Source of the DNA: Nitzschia sp. pyKryTriq1
Lineage: Eukaryota > Bacillariophyta > Bacillariophyceae > Bacillariales > Bacillariaceae
Length of the DNA: 64,000 nucleotides
NCBI GenBank assembly: GCA_956465555.1
Contig: OY101120.1
Location: 1,916,001-1,980,000 of the forward strand
Reading direction: 5' to 3'
Below are positions 31,602-42,301 of this stretch, piece after piece. Every line of letters begins with the position of its first letter. Position 1 is the first letter of the stretch. The notes under the pieces were generated by a model. That model was not told where the DNA came from. It searched no databases and saw only the letters and a list, made by a program, of their open reading frames with translations. Position numbers and translations under genes: made by a program.

Positions 31602-33082
31602 TTAATTTTGAGGTTTTGATGCCCCGGGACCCGTTGGAATGATTTCGCCGGCAGCATCCAGCACGCCTTGGAAGTAATCGATGGTCTTCTTAAGGCCATC
31701 GGACACCTTGACCTTCGGTGCCCAGTTCAATTTTGCTTTGGCGAGCGAAATATCTGGCTTCCGCCTGGAGGGATCGTCCTGAGTTTTGTCTAGCATCTTG
31801 ATCTCGGACTTTGACTTGGTCAAATCCTTAATGTATTCCGCAAATTGTTTCACAGAGAATTCATCGGGGTTTCCCAGGTTGACCGGGCCGTCGTAGTCCC
31901 CGTTCATCAAGGCATGCAATCCATCGACTAAATCACTGACATATTGGAACGACCTCGTTTGCTCACCCTGCCCGTAGATAGTCAGGGGCTTATTTTGGAG
32001 AGCTTGAATAATAAAGTTGGATACCACACGGCCGTCGTTGGGGTGCATGCGAGGACCATATGTATTGAAGATACGAGCCACTCGGATCTCAACCTTGTTT
32101 TGATTCTTGTACGAGTACATCATTGTTTCCGCGACGCGCTTTCCTTCATCATAGCATGCTCGTGGACCCACGGTGTTCACGTTTCCCCAATAATCTTCTC
32201 TCTGCGGATGCTCTTTCGGGTCTCCATATATTTCACTGGTAGAAGTGAGCAAGATTTTGGCACGGACACGCTTCGCCAATCCTAGCATGTTCAACGTTCC
32301 CATTGTGCTTGTCTTGATTGTTTTGACAGGGTTAAACTGATAGTGTGGTGGCGAGGCGGGGCACGCTAGATGATAAATCTCGTCTACTTCTAACTGGATT
32401 GGTTCGGTCACATCGTGCACAACCAAGCTAACACAAAGAAAAGTGCGCCAGAGTTAGCAAACATTCGACTGGGTTGTTTTGTTTTGATTTCTTTCTGCTG
32501 TGTCTATAAAGTAGACTAATGCACTTACTTGAAATTGGGATGATGCAGCCAATGCGCAATGTTCTTCTTTTGACCTGTAAAGAAGTTGTCAAGAACAGTA
32601 ACTTCATGCCCTTCCATCATTAACTTGTCCACCAAGTGAGAGCCGACGAAACCTGCTCCACCGGTCACCACAATCTTCCTGCGTCGATGATCACCCAAGA
32701 TCTCTGTCTTCATCACAGTCGGCGAGGTAATTGTGGGCAACGACTGTGTCGCCAGGATCTTTTGATCTTGAACGAGTCGTTCTTGAATATCGGAAGCCCC
32801 CGCCAAGTGGCGAAACCCGGACTTGTCCGTTGAAAATGTCATGTCACTGCCAGCCTGGAAGTAGGAAGCGTTGCTCTCGAGCATTATCATAGGCATCACC
32901 GTATATCCAACAAGGATTCCCACGGCAAGGATCAAGACTACTTTGCTGCTCGTCCAAAAGGCGTGACTGCCGCTTTTGTGACCCTTTGCTGCCTTGATTT
33001 CGGAGGTCTCACGTGATGATGTTGGAAGAGCATCCTCGGTATCGCCCGACCTGGTTCGTGCCACTTTTCGATTTGTCAACAT
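31602..33082 (-). CDS. UXS: UDP-glucuronate decarboxylase (UDP-xylose synthase), 459 aa
   Basis: Two exons, 33082-32529 and 32427-31602; the 101-bp intron has GTAAGT and a TGCTAAC branch site, and splicing gives HPNFNLVVHDV. The N-terminal 40 residues are cytosolic and a single span (about 43-66, VVLILAVGILVGYTVM) makes it a type II Golgi protein. The extended SDR domain follows: TGGAGFVGSHL binds NAD, LTSTSEIYGDP supplies the catalytic Thr/Ser, and ACYDEGKRVAE holds the Tyr-x-x-x-Lys pair. RIFNTYGPRM, GEQTRSFQYVSDLV and VNLGNPDE are UXS signatures. It converts UDP-glucuronate to UDP-xylose with loss of CO2, feeding wall and proteoglycan xylosylation; the sulfotransferase and rhamnosyltransferase genes in this window act on similar glycans but are not linked to it. 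Confidence 0.95.
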
Positions 33083-33699
33083 GGTCAGGAGGGGCTCTTG
33101 AGTGTTTGTAACAAGTAAAAGTTAGTTTACTGATGAGATGCAAAAGGATCCTATCGGTAACGTGTTCAAGTACCAGTATGTTCGAATACTCGTATGAATG
33201 TTGTGGACATGGAGCTTCGACCTTCGACTAGATACATACCGGTATTATGGTCCGGGTCATGCTGTCGTGGATGCGGTCATCATTATTTTGCATCAGCTCG
33301 TAGCCTCTGCCTGTGTGATGCTGGTTATGATGATTGATGATTCAAGGGTCCGTCATGTGTCCGGCGGTGCAATGCGTTCGCGCCTTTTCGACCGACCGAA
33401 AAAACAGAAAAGCTACCGGTACACGGTACAGTACACCGTAATATATACAGTACTACTAGATCCAACCTTTTACAACTCAACAACCTTCAACTTTCAAACC
33501 TTGCAATTATTTCTGTCTCTACTGGTCTCTCTCTCTCTCTCTACTAGTAGACGGCTTCGAAGTAGGAGTATACCGGTACGAGTAGACATTGAACCCTTCT
33601 CTCTAGATGATGGATGATTAATCTGTCAGCCTCTGTCACAAAGACTGAAATTGATGAAATAATTATAAATGATCTTCTAATCCGATAAAGGTAATCGCA
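33083..33699. promoter_or_regulatory. Divergent promoter interval, UXS / GNAT genes
   Basis: This 617-bp interval lies between two start codons. It contains GTACACGGTACAGTACACCG near 33419, a CT run at 33525-33542 followed by CTACTAGTAG, and TACCGGTAC near 33571. No gene seen. Confidence 0.4.
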
Positions 33700-34365
33700 A
33701 TGAAGAGAAAGCTTCTTTGGGGAAATTCCCTACGAGCCTTCCTCCTGTGGCCTGTTCTTGCAATGAGTAAAGAAGAGGCGTCATCGTCTACGGTAACTTT
33801 CCGCCGGGCCACCATGGAAGATCAGACCATGATTGGGTCCTTAGTCATTCAAAATCATTTGGCACTTAGCCAGGACTTTCCAGAAGAATATCTCCGACAA
33901 GTCGTGGACGTACCTGCTGACTTTGCACATTTGATCAATCGAAAACAGTTTGAAAAGTCTTGCTTTGTGGTAGCGGTCGATGATGCGCATAATCGGATTG
34001 TAGGTTGTGCGGGTATCATTTCTTCCATTGTCAAGGCCGACCCGGATGCTGCAATAGTGGACTTTGGCGAATGGGAACTGACTGGAGTCACCGTGGCCCA
34101 GTCTCATCGAAATCGAGGGCTTGCTCGAACTATGATTGAACTTCTACTGCAAGAAGTGAGAGATGGAAGACTGGAAAGTCCTTCTTGTCCCATATTGGGC
34201 GTTTGTCAGAGGGTCCACCTGGTCACCCTGAAGGAACGAATGGCACCTGCATGTCGACTGTACGAATCGCTCGGGTTTCAGCTCGAACGAGAAGAACAGG
34301 TATACATGGCACCGCTTATGACAGTTCGACACTACACGTATGCTCTTGATATTGAAAAACGATAA
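33700..34365 (+). CDS. GNAT-family N-acetyltransferase, 221 aa
   Basis: After a hydrophobic N-terminus that may be a signal or anchor (residues 1-22; Met22 is an alternative start), VTFRRATMEDQ starts a GNAT fold. The acetyl-CoA motif A is LTGVTVAQSHRNRGLARTMIE, with the R-x-x-G-x-A core, preceded by the strand that carries CFVVAVDD and IVGCAGII. Motif B is seen in ACRLYESLGFQLEREE. The acceptor cannot be predicted; the family acetylates small amines, antibiotics or protein N-termini. The length is typical of a single-domain GNAT. It stands alone between UXS and a Pro/Ser-repeat gene. Confidence 0.8.
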   Translation: MKRKLLWGNSLRAFLLWPVLAMSKEEASSSTVTFRRATMEDQTMIGSLVIQNHLALSQDFPEEYLRQVVDVPADFAHLINRKQFEKSCFVVAVDDAHNRIVGCAGIISSIVKADPDAAIVDFGEWELTGVTVAQSHRNRGLARTMIELLLQEVRDGRLESPSCPILGVCQRVHLVTLKERMAPACRLYESLGFQLEREEQVYMAPLMTVRHYTYALDIEKR

Positions 34366-34654
34366 TCACCATCATGTTTTCATTTGATACATAGGCTACT
34401 TTTGATTTGAAAGAAAAACCGAAAAAGGTTGACAAAACAATTCTTTTTAGCAGCCGCAGTGGGCGCTTTTTCGCTGGTACAACTAATATACAAACAAATA
34501 GTTTTTTGTTGGATATGCAGTGGTGATGATTGTATGCGGATCATGTCTGAGGTGCAGGACACTCACAGACTCACTCCACGAGCATGTATGTGGGAGAAAA
34601 CAATTCGATTTGCATGAATTCCACTTTTCTTCGGTGGACCCAAGATTGTCCATT

Positions 34655-36577
34655 TTATTGCAGACGCCTTCTTCGTACAAGCTTTCCACTTGGGGGTGCC
34701 GCTAGGCGACGACGGCCTCCTTTCTTTTCCATTTTCCCAGTATCGTCTGATGCATCGGGTGTTGAATCGGGCAACTCGACACGAAAGGTGGTGTCCTCAG
34801 GAACAACTTCCACTGGAACACCCTCGATGGGTAGAGCCATGATATCTGTGGGCCCTGAAGTGGGTCCAGCAGTAGGTCCGGAAGTTGGTCCGACTGTGGG
34901 TCCAGAAGTAGGACCCACAGTAGGTCCGGTAGTCGGGGAACCTGTCTCTGCCACAGGGATGCCATCTCCCAATAATGGCGAACTAGCCGTCACGAGTTCA
35001 AGAACTGAGCCTGTAATGTTATTCAATCTTCTCACATACGAGGCACGACTTTCGCTTGTAAAGAACGGTGCCGCCACAAGGTCTTCAGGCAATACGTCGC
35101 TGTCAATTCTGGCCGTATAATTGATGAAGAGGTTAAACACATTCATCACCATGTCACCCTCGCTGTTTGATTGCACTTCGGAAATCCGAATTTCAGCGGT
35201 AAGAATTTGTTCGTCCGTGAATTGTTTATCCAGGAAGTCTTCCATGTACTTTACTGTAGCGGCGCGCCACAGCTCCAGATTCGCAGGCGAAAGTGAGCTG
35301 ATGCCAAACAGATTGAGGAATACTCCAGGAAAGGGCTTCGTGAAACGACGAACGGGGTCTATGGGCATGGAACTGATCGATGGTGCACCACTGGGTTGTG
35401 GAGATATCGACGGCTGTGGACTTTTGGTTGGAGAAGAACTTGGTTTCGCCGTGGATGGAGCAACGCTTGGCTGTGGGCTCACAGTCGGCGTAGCCGTTGG
35501 TTTCGCAGTGGTGGTTGGAGAAGGAGATGGTTCTGGTGTGCTTGTAGGCTCCGGAGATAAACTAGGAGACTGACTGGGCTCGGCCGATAAAGTAGGCGAC
35601 TGGCTCGGTTCTCTCGATGAACTGGGCTCTTGGGAGAGGGATGGCGCCTCAGAATTACTCGGAGACTCACTAGGTTCGGGAGATAAGCTTGGACTAGTGC
35701 TGGGCTCTCTCGACAGGGACGGAGATTCACTCAAGGACGGTGATTCACTAGGAGCCTGGCTGAGCGAAGGGCTCTCACTCGAGGTAGGCTTCACACTAGG
35801 CATCAGACTGGATGTTGGCTGGTGACTTGGGACTCGAGACGCGGATGGCTCGGGCGTAGACGACGGTCCCGGGCTTGGCCCAGGCGAGAGGGAAGGCGCT
35901 GAGCTAGGCCCTCCAGTATTCGTAGGATTTTGGGTTGGTTGTACAGTTTGCGTTGGTTCTACAGAGATAGTCGGAGCCGGAGTCGCCGGAGTCACCACAG
36001 TCGGTTCTGGCGTAGGATTCGGCGTCGGCGGCGTGGGCGGAACGGTAGGCGGTAGAGTTGGAAGTTTTGGATACGGCGGCAGCGTGTTTGGCTGTTGTGT
36101 CGGTCGTCGTGTGGGGACGGGGCCAACAGGGGCATAGTACGGAGTCATGGTAGGCTGAGGTACCATGGGTGTGTAGTACGGTGTCATGGTGGGCTGAGGT
36201 ACCATGGGTGTGTAGTAGGACGGACTCGCAGTCATCCTGGGTGCCGTTGGTATGTATGGACTCAAAGTGGGGGTGGGGGGCGTGATTGGGCTGCTTGTCG
36301 GCATGCTCATGCCACCGCTGAACGGAGGGAAATACCCATAGTCTTGATCGTCCCACACGGGAGGAGCGTTTTGTCTTCCAGGACCAGAACCTGGAACGGG
36401 GGAGCTAACGGGTACAGATGCGATATTGCCATCCATCAAGCTGTCAAAAGCTTCGAGATCAATCAATTCTCTTTCCTGTTCTTGTCCGCTTTTTTGGGCT
36501 TGACTTGCTGCTGCATCAATGCTAGAAAGAATTGCAAGGGACACTGCGCCACTCTGAAGGAGTCTTTTGATCATCAT
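34655..36577 (-). CDS. Secreted Pro/Ser-repeat protein (paralogue C), 640 aa
   Basis: A signal peptide of about 25 residues (ending IDAAASQA) precedes Pro/Tyr-rich repeats (PTMTPYYTPMVPQ) and about 200 residues of PS-x-x-PS repeats. One globular domain of the kind in the genes at 10109 and 12520 follows at about 440-545 (VFLNLFGISSL, VKYMEDFLDKQF, DMVMNVFNLF, RASYVRRLNN). It ends, after GPT repeats, in a basic tail with KLVRRRRLQ. The repeats are similar in style but not in DNA to the 10-14 kb pair, and the family spans at least 24 kb here. Likely cell-surface or silica-wall-associated; the role is unknown. Confidence 0.75.
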   Translation of the reverse strand: MMIKRLLQSGAVSLAILSSIDAAASQAQKSGQEQERELIDLEAFDSLMDGNIASVPVSSPVPGSGPGRQNAPPVWDDQDYGYFPPFSGGMSMPTSSPITPPTPTLSPYIPTAPRMTASPSYYTPMVPQPTMTPYYTPMVPQPTMTPYYAPVGPVPTRRPTQQPNTLPPYPKLPTLPPTVPPTPPTPNPTPEPTVVTPATPAPTISVEPTQTVQPTQNPTNTGGPSSAPSLSPGPSPGPSSTPEPSASRVPSHQPTSSLMPSVKPTSSESPSLSQAPSESPSLSESPSLSREPSTSPSLSPEPSESPSNSEAPSLSQEPSSSREPSQSPTLSAEPSQSPSLSPEPTSTPEPSPSPTTTAKPTATPTVSPQPSVAPSTAKPSSSPTKSPQPSISPQPSGAPSISSMPIDPVRRFTKPFPGVFLNLFGISSLSPANLELWRAATVKYMEDFLDKQFTDEQILTAEIRISEVQSNSEGDMVMNVFNLFINYTARIDSDVLPEDLVAAPFFTSESRASYVRRLNNITGSVLELVTASSPLLGDGIPVAETGSPTTGPTVGPTSGPTVGPTSGPTAGPTSGPTDIMALPIEGVPVEVVPEDTTFRVELPDSTPDASDDTGKMEKKGGRRRLAAPPSGKLVRRRRLQ

Positions 36578-37270
36578 CTTTACGTTATTTCAGATGGTAG
36601 GAAAAAGGAAAACAAAAGAATAATCCAACTTGTTTCTATTCAAGCTTTGGCAGAATGGCAGACAAATAGACGATCAAACTTTGGCGACCGACAGAAAAAG
36701 TAGTGAGGAGCGCACCTGCTCGCGGCAACGTCTACAAGGTGATATTTTTAATTAGTGAAATTATATTTTTTCCATGTGTGGAGCCATGGTTACTATGGTG
36801 ATGGATGATCGGCACGCTCTATGACTCCGCGAGCAGTCCATTCTCTTAGTCTTTAATGAAAGAAAGGACATTCGACACATGTAAAAATACAAACCAACCA
36901 ACTTGCCTGCCCGCCGCGCGCAGCCAGTCTTGAGATGTCTGGATGGAGACCCGGAGTTTTGATCTCCTCCACGTAGAAAAAGTACGAGAAGCTGCGAGAG
37001 CACCCAAAAAGACCGCAAAAAGACCCTCCTGTTGCCAAGCTGTTGCCGCCGCGCGGTCGGTTGGTGGGTGGTAAGTGGTGGTGAGTTGTGCTGGGATGTG
37101 AGATGGTGGTGTTGTTGGATCCATCGCTACACTACTGGTAAGGAGACGCCCTTTACACTTGCTGGAAACAATCACTCTCCGCTCCTGTCGATTGTCAAGG
37201 CCTCTTGATCTTGTAGTTGTCTCCACGGGGCATCATTTCCGAAGACATAGTTTGATTACGCGTAGTCACC
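36578..37270. other. Divergent intergenic interval
   Basis: This 693-bp interval lies between the repeat-protein gene and the kinase gene and carries both promoters. I see no coding frame with support. An AT-rich stretch lies at 36739-36770. Confidence 0.4.
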
Positions 37271-38798
37271 ATGAGCCACTACGACCACTTAGATCCTGCG
37301 GAAATCGGCAAAAAGGCGTGGAAGTCTGCTAGCCGTGCGGCTAAGCATATGAGCAAGCACTCTAAGATCGTTAATCCATCACTAGAGAAATGCATCCCTC
37401 GATTTGAGCGCTCTGAAGTGGTGCTTGGAGAGTTCTTGGGCAGCGGGGGTTTCAACGATGTCTACGAAGTCAAGCGCATTGACCTTGTGGAGAATCTGGA
37501 AGACGCCGAGCACGCGAAAAAGATCGCCTCCCCTCTGCAGCAGGAGCATCGAGCCTTTATCTCAAAGCATGTTTTCCGAGAGTCGTCTCAGAACTGCCGG
37601 TATGCTATGAAGTTCCTCTCGATGGATACCATAGGCGACCCGGGTCGGTTCTGTACCGGTGCCGCGGATCTTGTTGTTGTGAGTGGAACTCGACTTGTCT
37701 GCGGTCTACGCGCCGATCACTTGCGCCTCCTCCTATGACCTCGTGCCTCACTTTCGTTTGCTGTATGTTTATCACTGATAGGAGGCGAAATTTTTAGCGT
37801 CTTTGGAACATCCCAACATCATTAAGCTTCGTGGAATGGCAGCAGCTGGAACTTCGGGTTTTGCCTCTATGGAAGAGCGGGGTTACTTTCTCCTGCTAGA
37901 TCGTCTGCAGTGCACCCTGGAGGATAAGATCGATTTGTGGCGTGACTACGAAAACTCGCTACAAAACGACAAGATTGGAAAGAAGAGACGATACTTCCTT
38001 GCAGAGCGATTGCATGTGGCATTCGACGTGTGTGCTTCCCTGGATTACCTGCATGCCAACCAAATTATCTATCGCGATCTGAAGCCTGATAACATCGGAT
38101 TTGATATTCGAGGTAAGCTTCGGTTTTCGGTAATCCATCCACTGAAATGGAGTTTTTCGTCTTGTAACTAACGCACTACGCTTTCCGTCGATACAGGTGA
38201 CGTGAAATTGTTTGACTTTGGGCTGGCCAAGGAGTTGGATCCTTCGCTTAAGGCTGGAATCAGTGAGTTGTATGAACTCTCTGGAAATACAGGATCACTC
38301 CGTTACATGGCTCCCGAAGTTGCCAAAAGTGAGCCGTACAACCTCTCGGCCGACGTTTATTCCTTTGGTCTACTCCTGTGGCAGGTCTGCTCGCTGGACT
38401 TACCGTACGATGGTATGAACCGACAAGATCATGCTGAACTTGTGGTACATGGAAACGAACGCCCGCAGCTCGATTCGTCGTGGAGTACCCCGCTCCGTAT
38501 TCTCATGAAACGTGCATGGGAGCCAGATCCACTGGTCCGACCGTCGATGGATTCTATTTACAAAATTTTGCGGCGAGAAATTTGCGCTCTTCGCGACGGC
38601 GATGATAGTGGGTTGGAACACACAAAAAGGAGGTCCACATTCGTTCTCAACCGCGACTCGGCGGCAAACTCGGGCGATGACGGCGGAGCTCGAGCCGCGA
38701 AGAGAGCTTCTCGTCAAAAAAGTGGAGCCAATCCTGAGGCGGCGCGAATAAAAGGAGGAATATTAGATCAAGAGGTCGTGGACGGAAGAACTGGCTAA
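37271..38798 (+). CDS. Protein kinase (tyrosine-kinase-like type) with YRD catalytic loop, 446 aa
   Basis: Three exons: 37271-37678, 37782-38112 and 38197-38798; introns of 103 and 84 bp. Intron 2 has AACTAAC at 38166. The glycine loop is GSGGFNDVYEV (residues 57-67), the ATP lysine is Lys114 in AMKFL, the catalytic loop is YRDLKPDN (Asp235), and the magnesium loop is DFG at 253-255. MAPEV and DVYSFGLLLWQV complete subdomains VIII and IX. All catalytic residues are there, but the His of the usual HRD is a Tyr. A 50-residue insertion between Gly loop and Lys114 (LVENLEDAEHAKKIA...) is longer than usual. The basic C-terminal tail (about 400-446) is low complexity. Substrates unknown; cytosolic or nuclear by lack of signals. 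Confidence 0.88.
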
Positions 38799-39826
38799 GC
38801 TGTGATGGTCAGGGCGTTGTTTGGTTCTTTTCCAGGACGAAGATGTACCCCATTGAAGTTTCTTCAAGTTTCGTCTATCAGTATCTCTAGAGCCCGAGTC
38901 TTATAAAATCTATTGTAGAGGAGTTTTCCCTCGTTGCTGTTAAAGGAAGGCCCGCAATTACCCTTACAGACTGGAAAACTTTGGAACTCCAGATGGGTAC
39001 CAAAGCAAGCCATGATAGCCTCATACTTTACTGTAGAACGGTTGTTGGCCAAGCAGAATAGCTACAGTATTCAAGTTATGGCTAGAACGAGGCCCATTTA
39101 TCACAGCGTCTTGTCTTCGAAGAGAACCGATCCCAATACCTGCAGCACCAACTGCTTTCGTGCGGGTTGCAAACAACAAGGCGATCATCATTGGTTGTTG
39201 TCGTGTGGTCAACAAGAAGACTCTCGAAGGCAAGACTTCTTTCACCGAAGACGTGATGGCGAAATACGCTATCGTTGAGATATACTCCTTCTACAAGGAC
39301 TTTCCAGTATACTACCGTGCGATTGTTATCTTTGTCTACTCTCTACTAGAGAGAGAGCTACTCTCTAGTAGAGAAAGAGAGCGAGCTACTCTCTCTCTCT
39401 GCCGGTACTAGTAGAGTAGAGAAAGAGAGCCGACGCACACGGAATGCGAGGTCTGTGAAGATCGAAGCGATCGTGACTTTTGAAGTATTCGAATGAGTCG
39501 TAAATAGAATAACCGCACAATAACAGCCTTCAGTTTGAAATCTCGTTGGACTTGACTTTGCTGCACAGCGACCATGATCGATTGATGAACCAGGTGATAC
39601 TACCGGTAGCTCTACTAAGAGTAGAGAGTAGAAGTAGAGCAGTCTACACAAAGCCAAAGTGACATCCTGGTATGGGAGACGGCCGTATTTATCCCATTCT
39701 CGCAAGAAAACAGTCACTAGACACCCTTGCTTTCGATCGCTCTTCCCGGTACTACCGGTACAGACAGTTCGTGAACAATACCAGGTACTCATACCTTCGG
39801 TGCGCGCCATATTTTTTTGACGCAAA
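38799..39826. other. 1.03-kb intergenic interval
   Basis: This interval contains the 3' flank of the kinase gene, an inverted simple repeat (39338-39430) and CTCTACTAAGAGTAGAGAGTAG near 39610. A long minus-strand frame (39358-40344) overlaps the next gene antisense and is rejected. No RNA gene seen. Confidence 0.4.
39338..39430. repeat. Inverted simple repeat, CTCTACTAGAGAG type
   Basis: About 90 bp are built from CTCTACTAGAGAG, CTCTCTAGTAGAG and GTACTAGTAGAG words that pair with each other. A strong cruciform or hairpin is possible. Confidence 0.75.
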
Positions 39827-41138
39827 ATGCGGAGCTCAACAACGAAGGTCGACACCGGAAAGTGGCATTTTCGGTTGTTATCAACGTCGATGCTCCTAGT
39901 ACTGGGTCTCATTCTTACAATGATCACTCTCGGAACGAATATCTTTTTGGCACTATCACTTCCTCCGGCATCTTCACCGTCATGGATAACGGGAGGAAAT
40001 AATGCAGCTCTGCTGGTTCGCAACAAAGAAGGAGAGAACGAAGACGATCGAGACATGTTGCACGTAGTCACATCGAGGTTTATGCAATTACAGCCAGATT
40101 TACTGTCGCTAGGACAGGCTAGATTGCTTCTCTTTGAAACTTTTTGCCTTCCTTCCATGCTCATGCAGCAAGCCGACAACTTTGTGTGGTTTGTCATGAC
40201 GGATCCCGCATTGGAGTCAACGCTATTGAATCGAATGAAAGAGTTGCTTGCGCCACACCCCAATTTCTTTCTTGTCTTAATGAACGAGAAGCTTGTGACT
40301 CCTGATAATTTATCCAGGTTGATCGAGGATCGCCTCTTCGCCACAGGAGATGTTGATTATTTGGAGTCTTTGATGATGGATGCTAATCGATCGCTGCTGT
40401 TGGAGACTCGACTGGATGCTGATGATGCCCTGAGCGCTAGAACCCTACGACGAATTCAAGATGCGGCAAGAGGTCTTCCCCACGATTCGAATGGCTGGCA
40501 AGTCATCTGTAATAACCTCCACTACGAGTGGCGCAACGATGAAATATTGGACGCAAAAACGGTGGAAACTTCTGGACAGTTGCGGTTGGTAATGGAAAGC
40601 ATATGCATCACTGCAGGTTACACTTTGGTGCGTCATCGCCCCCCGGGATCACTAGAGTTTCCTGCTTGGCCCAAGATTGGACACCATCTTATGAGTCGAG
40701 AATGGCCAAAATGTTTGGGTCATACAAATGCTACATCCGACTGCTGGACAAGGTTGGCCAAGTACCCTGCAGCACTGCGATCCAGAACGGCAACAAGTGC
40801 AGGAATGAGTCGAGTAGAAGCAACATCCAAAGACAAAATGTATGACAACCAAACGGAAACATTGTGGTCCTTCGTTACAAGAGATTTTGGAATATTACAA
40901 GAGGACGCAAAAGCCACGTCGCGCTACATCAAATCCAATCTCCCATCAATTTTGGAGGATAATCTCAAAGGACAATGGTACGATTTTGTCTTGTACAAAG
41001 TATTTCAGGAAAACACAGCTTGTTGTTTGAATCAGATTGCTGCTGACTTGCAAATTTTCTTCTTCTCGTTTTTTACAGCACCTTTGGTCACAGCTGCAAA
41101 GACAGCAGCAAGGAGAAGCTGACGAGCCTATTGGTTAA
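39827..41138 (+). CDS. Putative rhamnosyltransferase-family (DUF3118-like) glycosyltransferase, 410 aa
   Basis: After a short cytosolic segment a membrane span lies at about residues 19-45 (MLLVLGLILTMITLG), giving a Golgi type II layout. The next segments match the rhamnosyltransferase-like family: VTSRFMQLQPDLL, ARLLLFETFCLPSML, NFVWFVMTDPALE, a D-x-D-D-like LETRLDADDAL that probably binds the sugar nucleotide and metal, and NNLHYEW. The best gene model has two exons, 39827-40999 and 41079-41138, because the 79-bp stretch between has a GT donor and a strong pyrimidine tract ending TTTTTTACAG; it ends QRQQQGEADEPIG. If retained, the frame stays open to 41122 with a hydrophobic tail. The sugar and acceptor are not determined. 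Confidence 0.7.
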
Positions 41139-42301
41139 GGCATCGAACATGACAAATAATGACAACTCAACACTGGCGACGCAACAGTAGGGGTAGCCGT
41201 GGTTAATGGCTTCGGCACCAAAATACTCGTCTAGGCTTCACCAGTATGTGCCCTGTTGGACAATCTTCCTCTGATCGAGACCGACAATCACGCTTTTTAT
41301 TAGACTACTAGTACTACTACTACAGCGAGCAATGAGAAAGTGGATCTTATCCCTGAGTAGCTTTCTTTTACCATACGTCCTAGTCCTTCCCTGGTAGACG
41401 ATATTTGCTGTGTAGTATCTCTTGGAGTAGGGTAATGGTAGAGAGTTCAGTGCGTAATCTTCATCGTCCGGAGAGTACACAAGGCGGCGTACCGGTACAA
41501 CACTCCTCAGAAGAATCACTCGAACGAGTCTATTCGAATAGTTTCTGCTCTCTCTACTACTAGAGTAGAGTGCTGTTTGTATTAGCTATTTATCGGTACG
41601 AGTACCAGGTACTCATGTACCCGGGAGCCCGAGAGAGTCAGCCGTCGTCTACCGCACAGTACCTGGTACTTGTACACAACATTAAAGTCTTGCTAGTAGT
41701 ATCGGTACTACTACAGGTAGTAGAGCTCTGTAGAGGACTACAAAACTAATTAATAATTCTTTCTCTACCGGTACTCGTACTGTACTGGTACCGTTGATCA
41801 CCACAATCGTCAGGTCAACGACCAGCGGCCATAGGGATAATCATCATCTTCGTGGTCGTGATCGTGTCGTCGTGTGGTGGCAACCATGCCAAGAAGTTCA
41901 ATACTGGTACAAACAAGAAGTTACATAGTTGTGTTGTTCTTGTTGAATTATTTCAGACAGTATGGTACATACCGGTACGCGGGCCGCGGGTGTGTCATAC
42001 CGGTACATACGTGTACTGTACTACCACTTCAAAATTGGGGCGGCGTCTTCGCGTACATTGAAGCGCCCTTCCCGTCGTACCTGTACGTAGATATGAGTAC
42101 CGGTAGACTACGTCCTGTACACTCGTACCAGAGTGGCAATTTATTTTGTTGGAAACATCGGGGTAGCTAAAAGCCCCCAAGAAAGCTGACTGGACGGTCG
42201 AAAAAGCCCAGTCGCCGGTACCAGGTCGTACCAGGTACGGTATGTACCTGGCACGTGGTACACTCTCTCTCTACTCTCTCTCTACTCGGGTAGTAGAGTA
42301 G
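41139..42301. other. 1.16-kb intergenic interval rich in self-complementary words
   Basis: Between 41560 and 41790 and again from 41960 to 42300 the DNA is full of GTACC, TACCGG, CTACTAG and CTCTCTAC words. No protein frame is supported. The interval abuts a transposase remnant, so it may be old repeat DNA. Confidence 0.45.

Noticed and set aside
39358-40344. Minus-strand open frame of 328 codons over the glycosyltransferase gene
   Set aside because: It is antisense to a gene with clear family motifs and its translation has no domain; it also runs into simple repeats.
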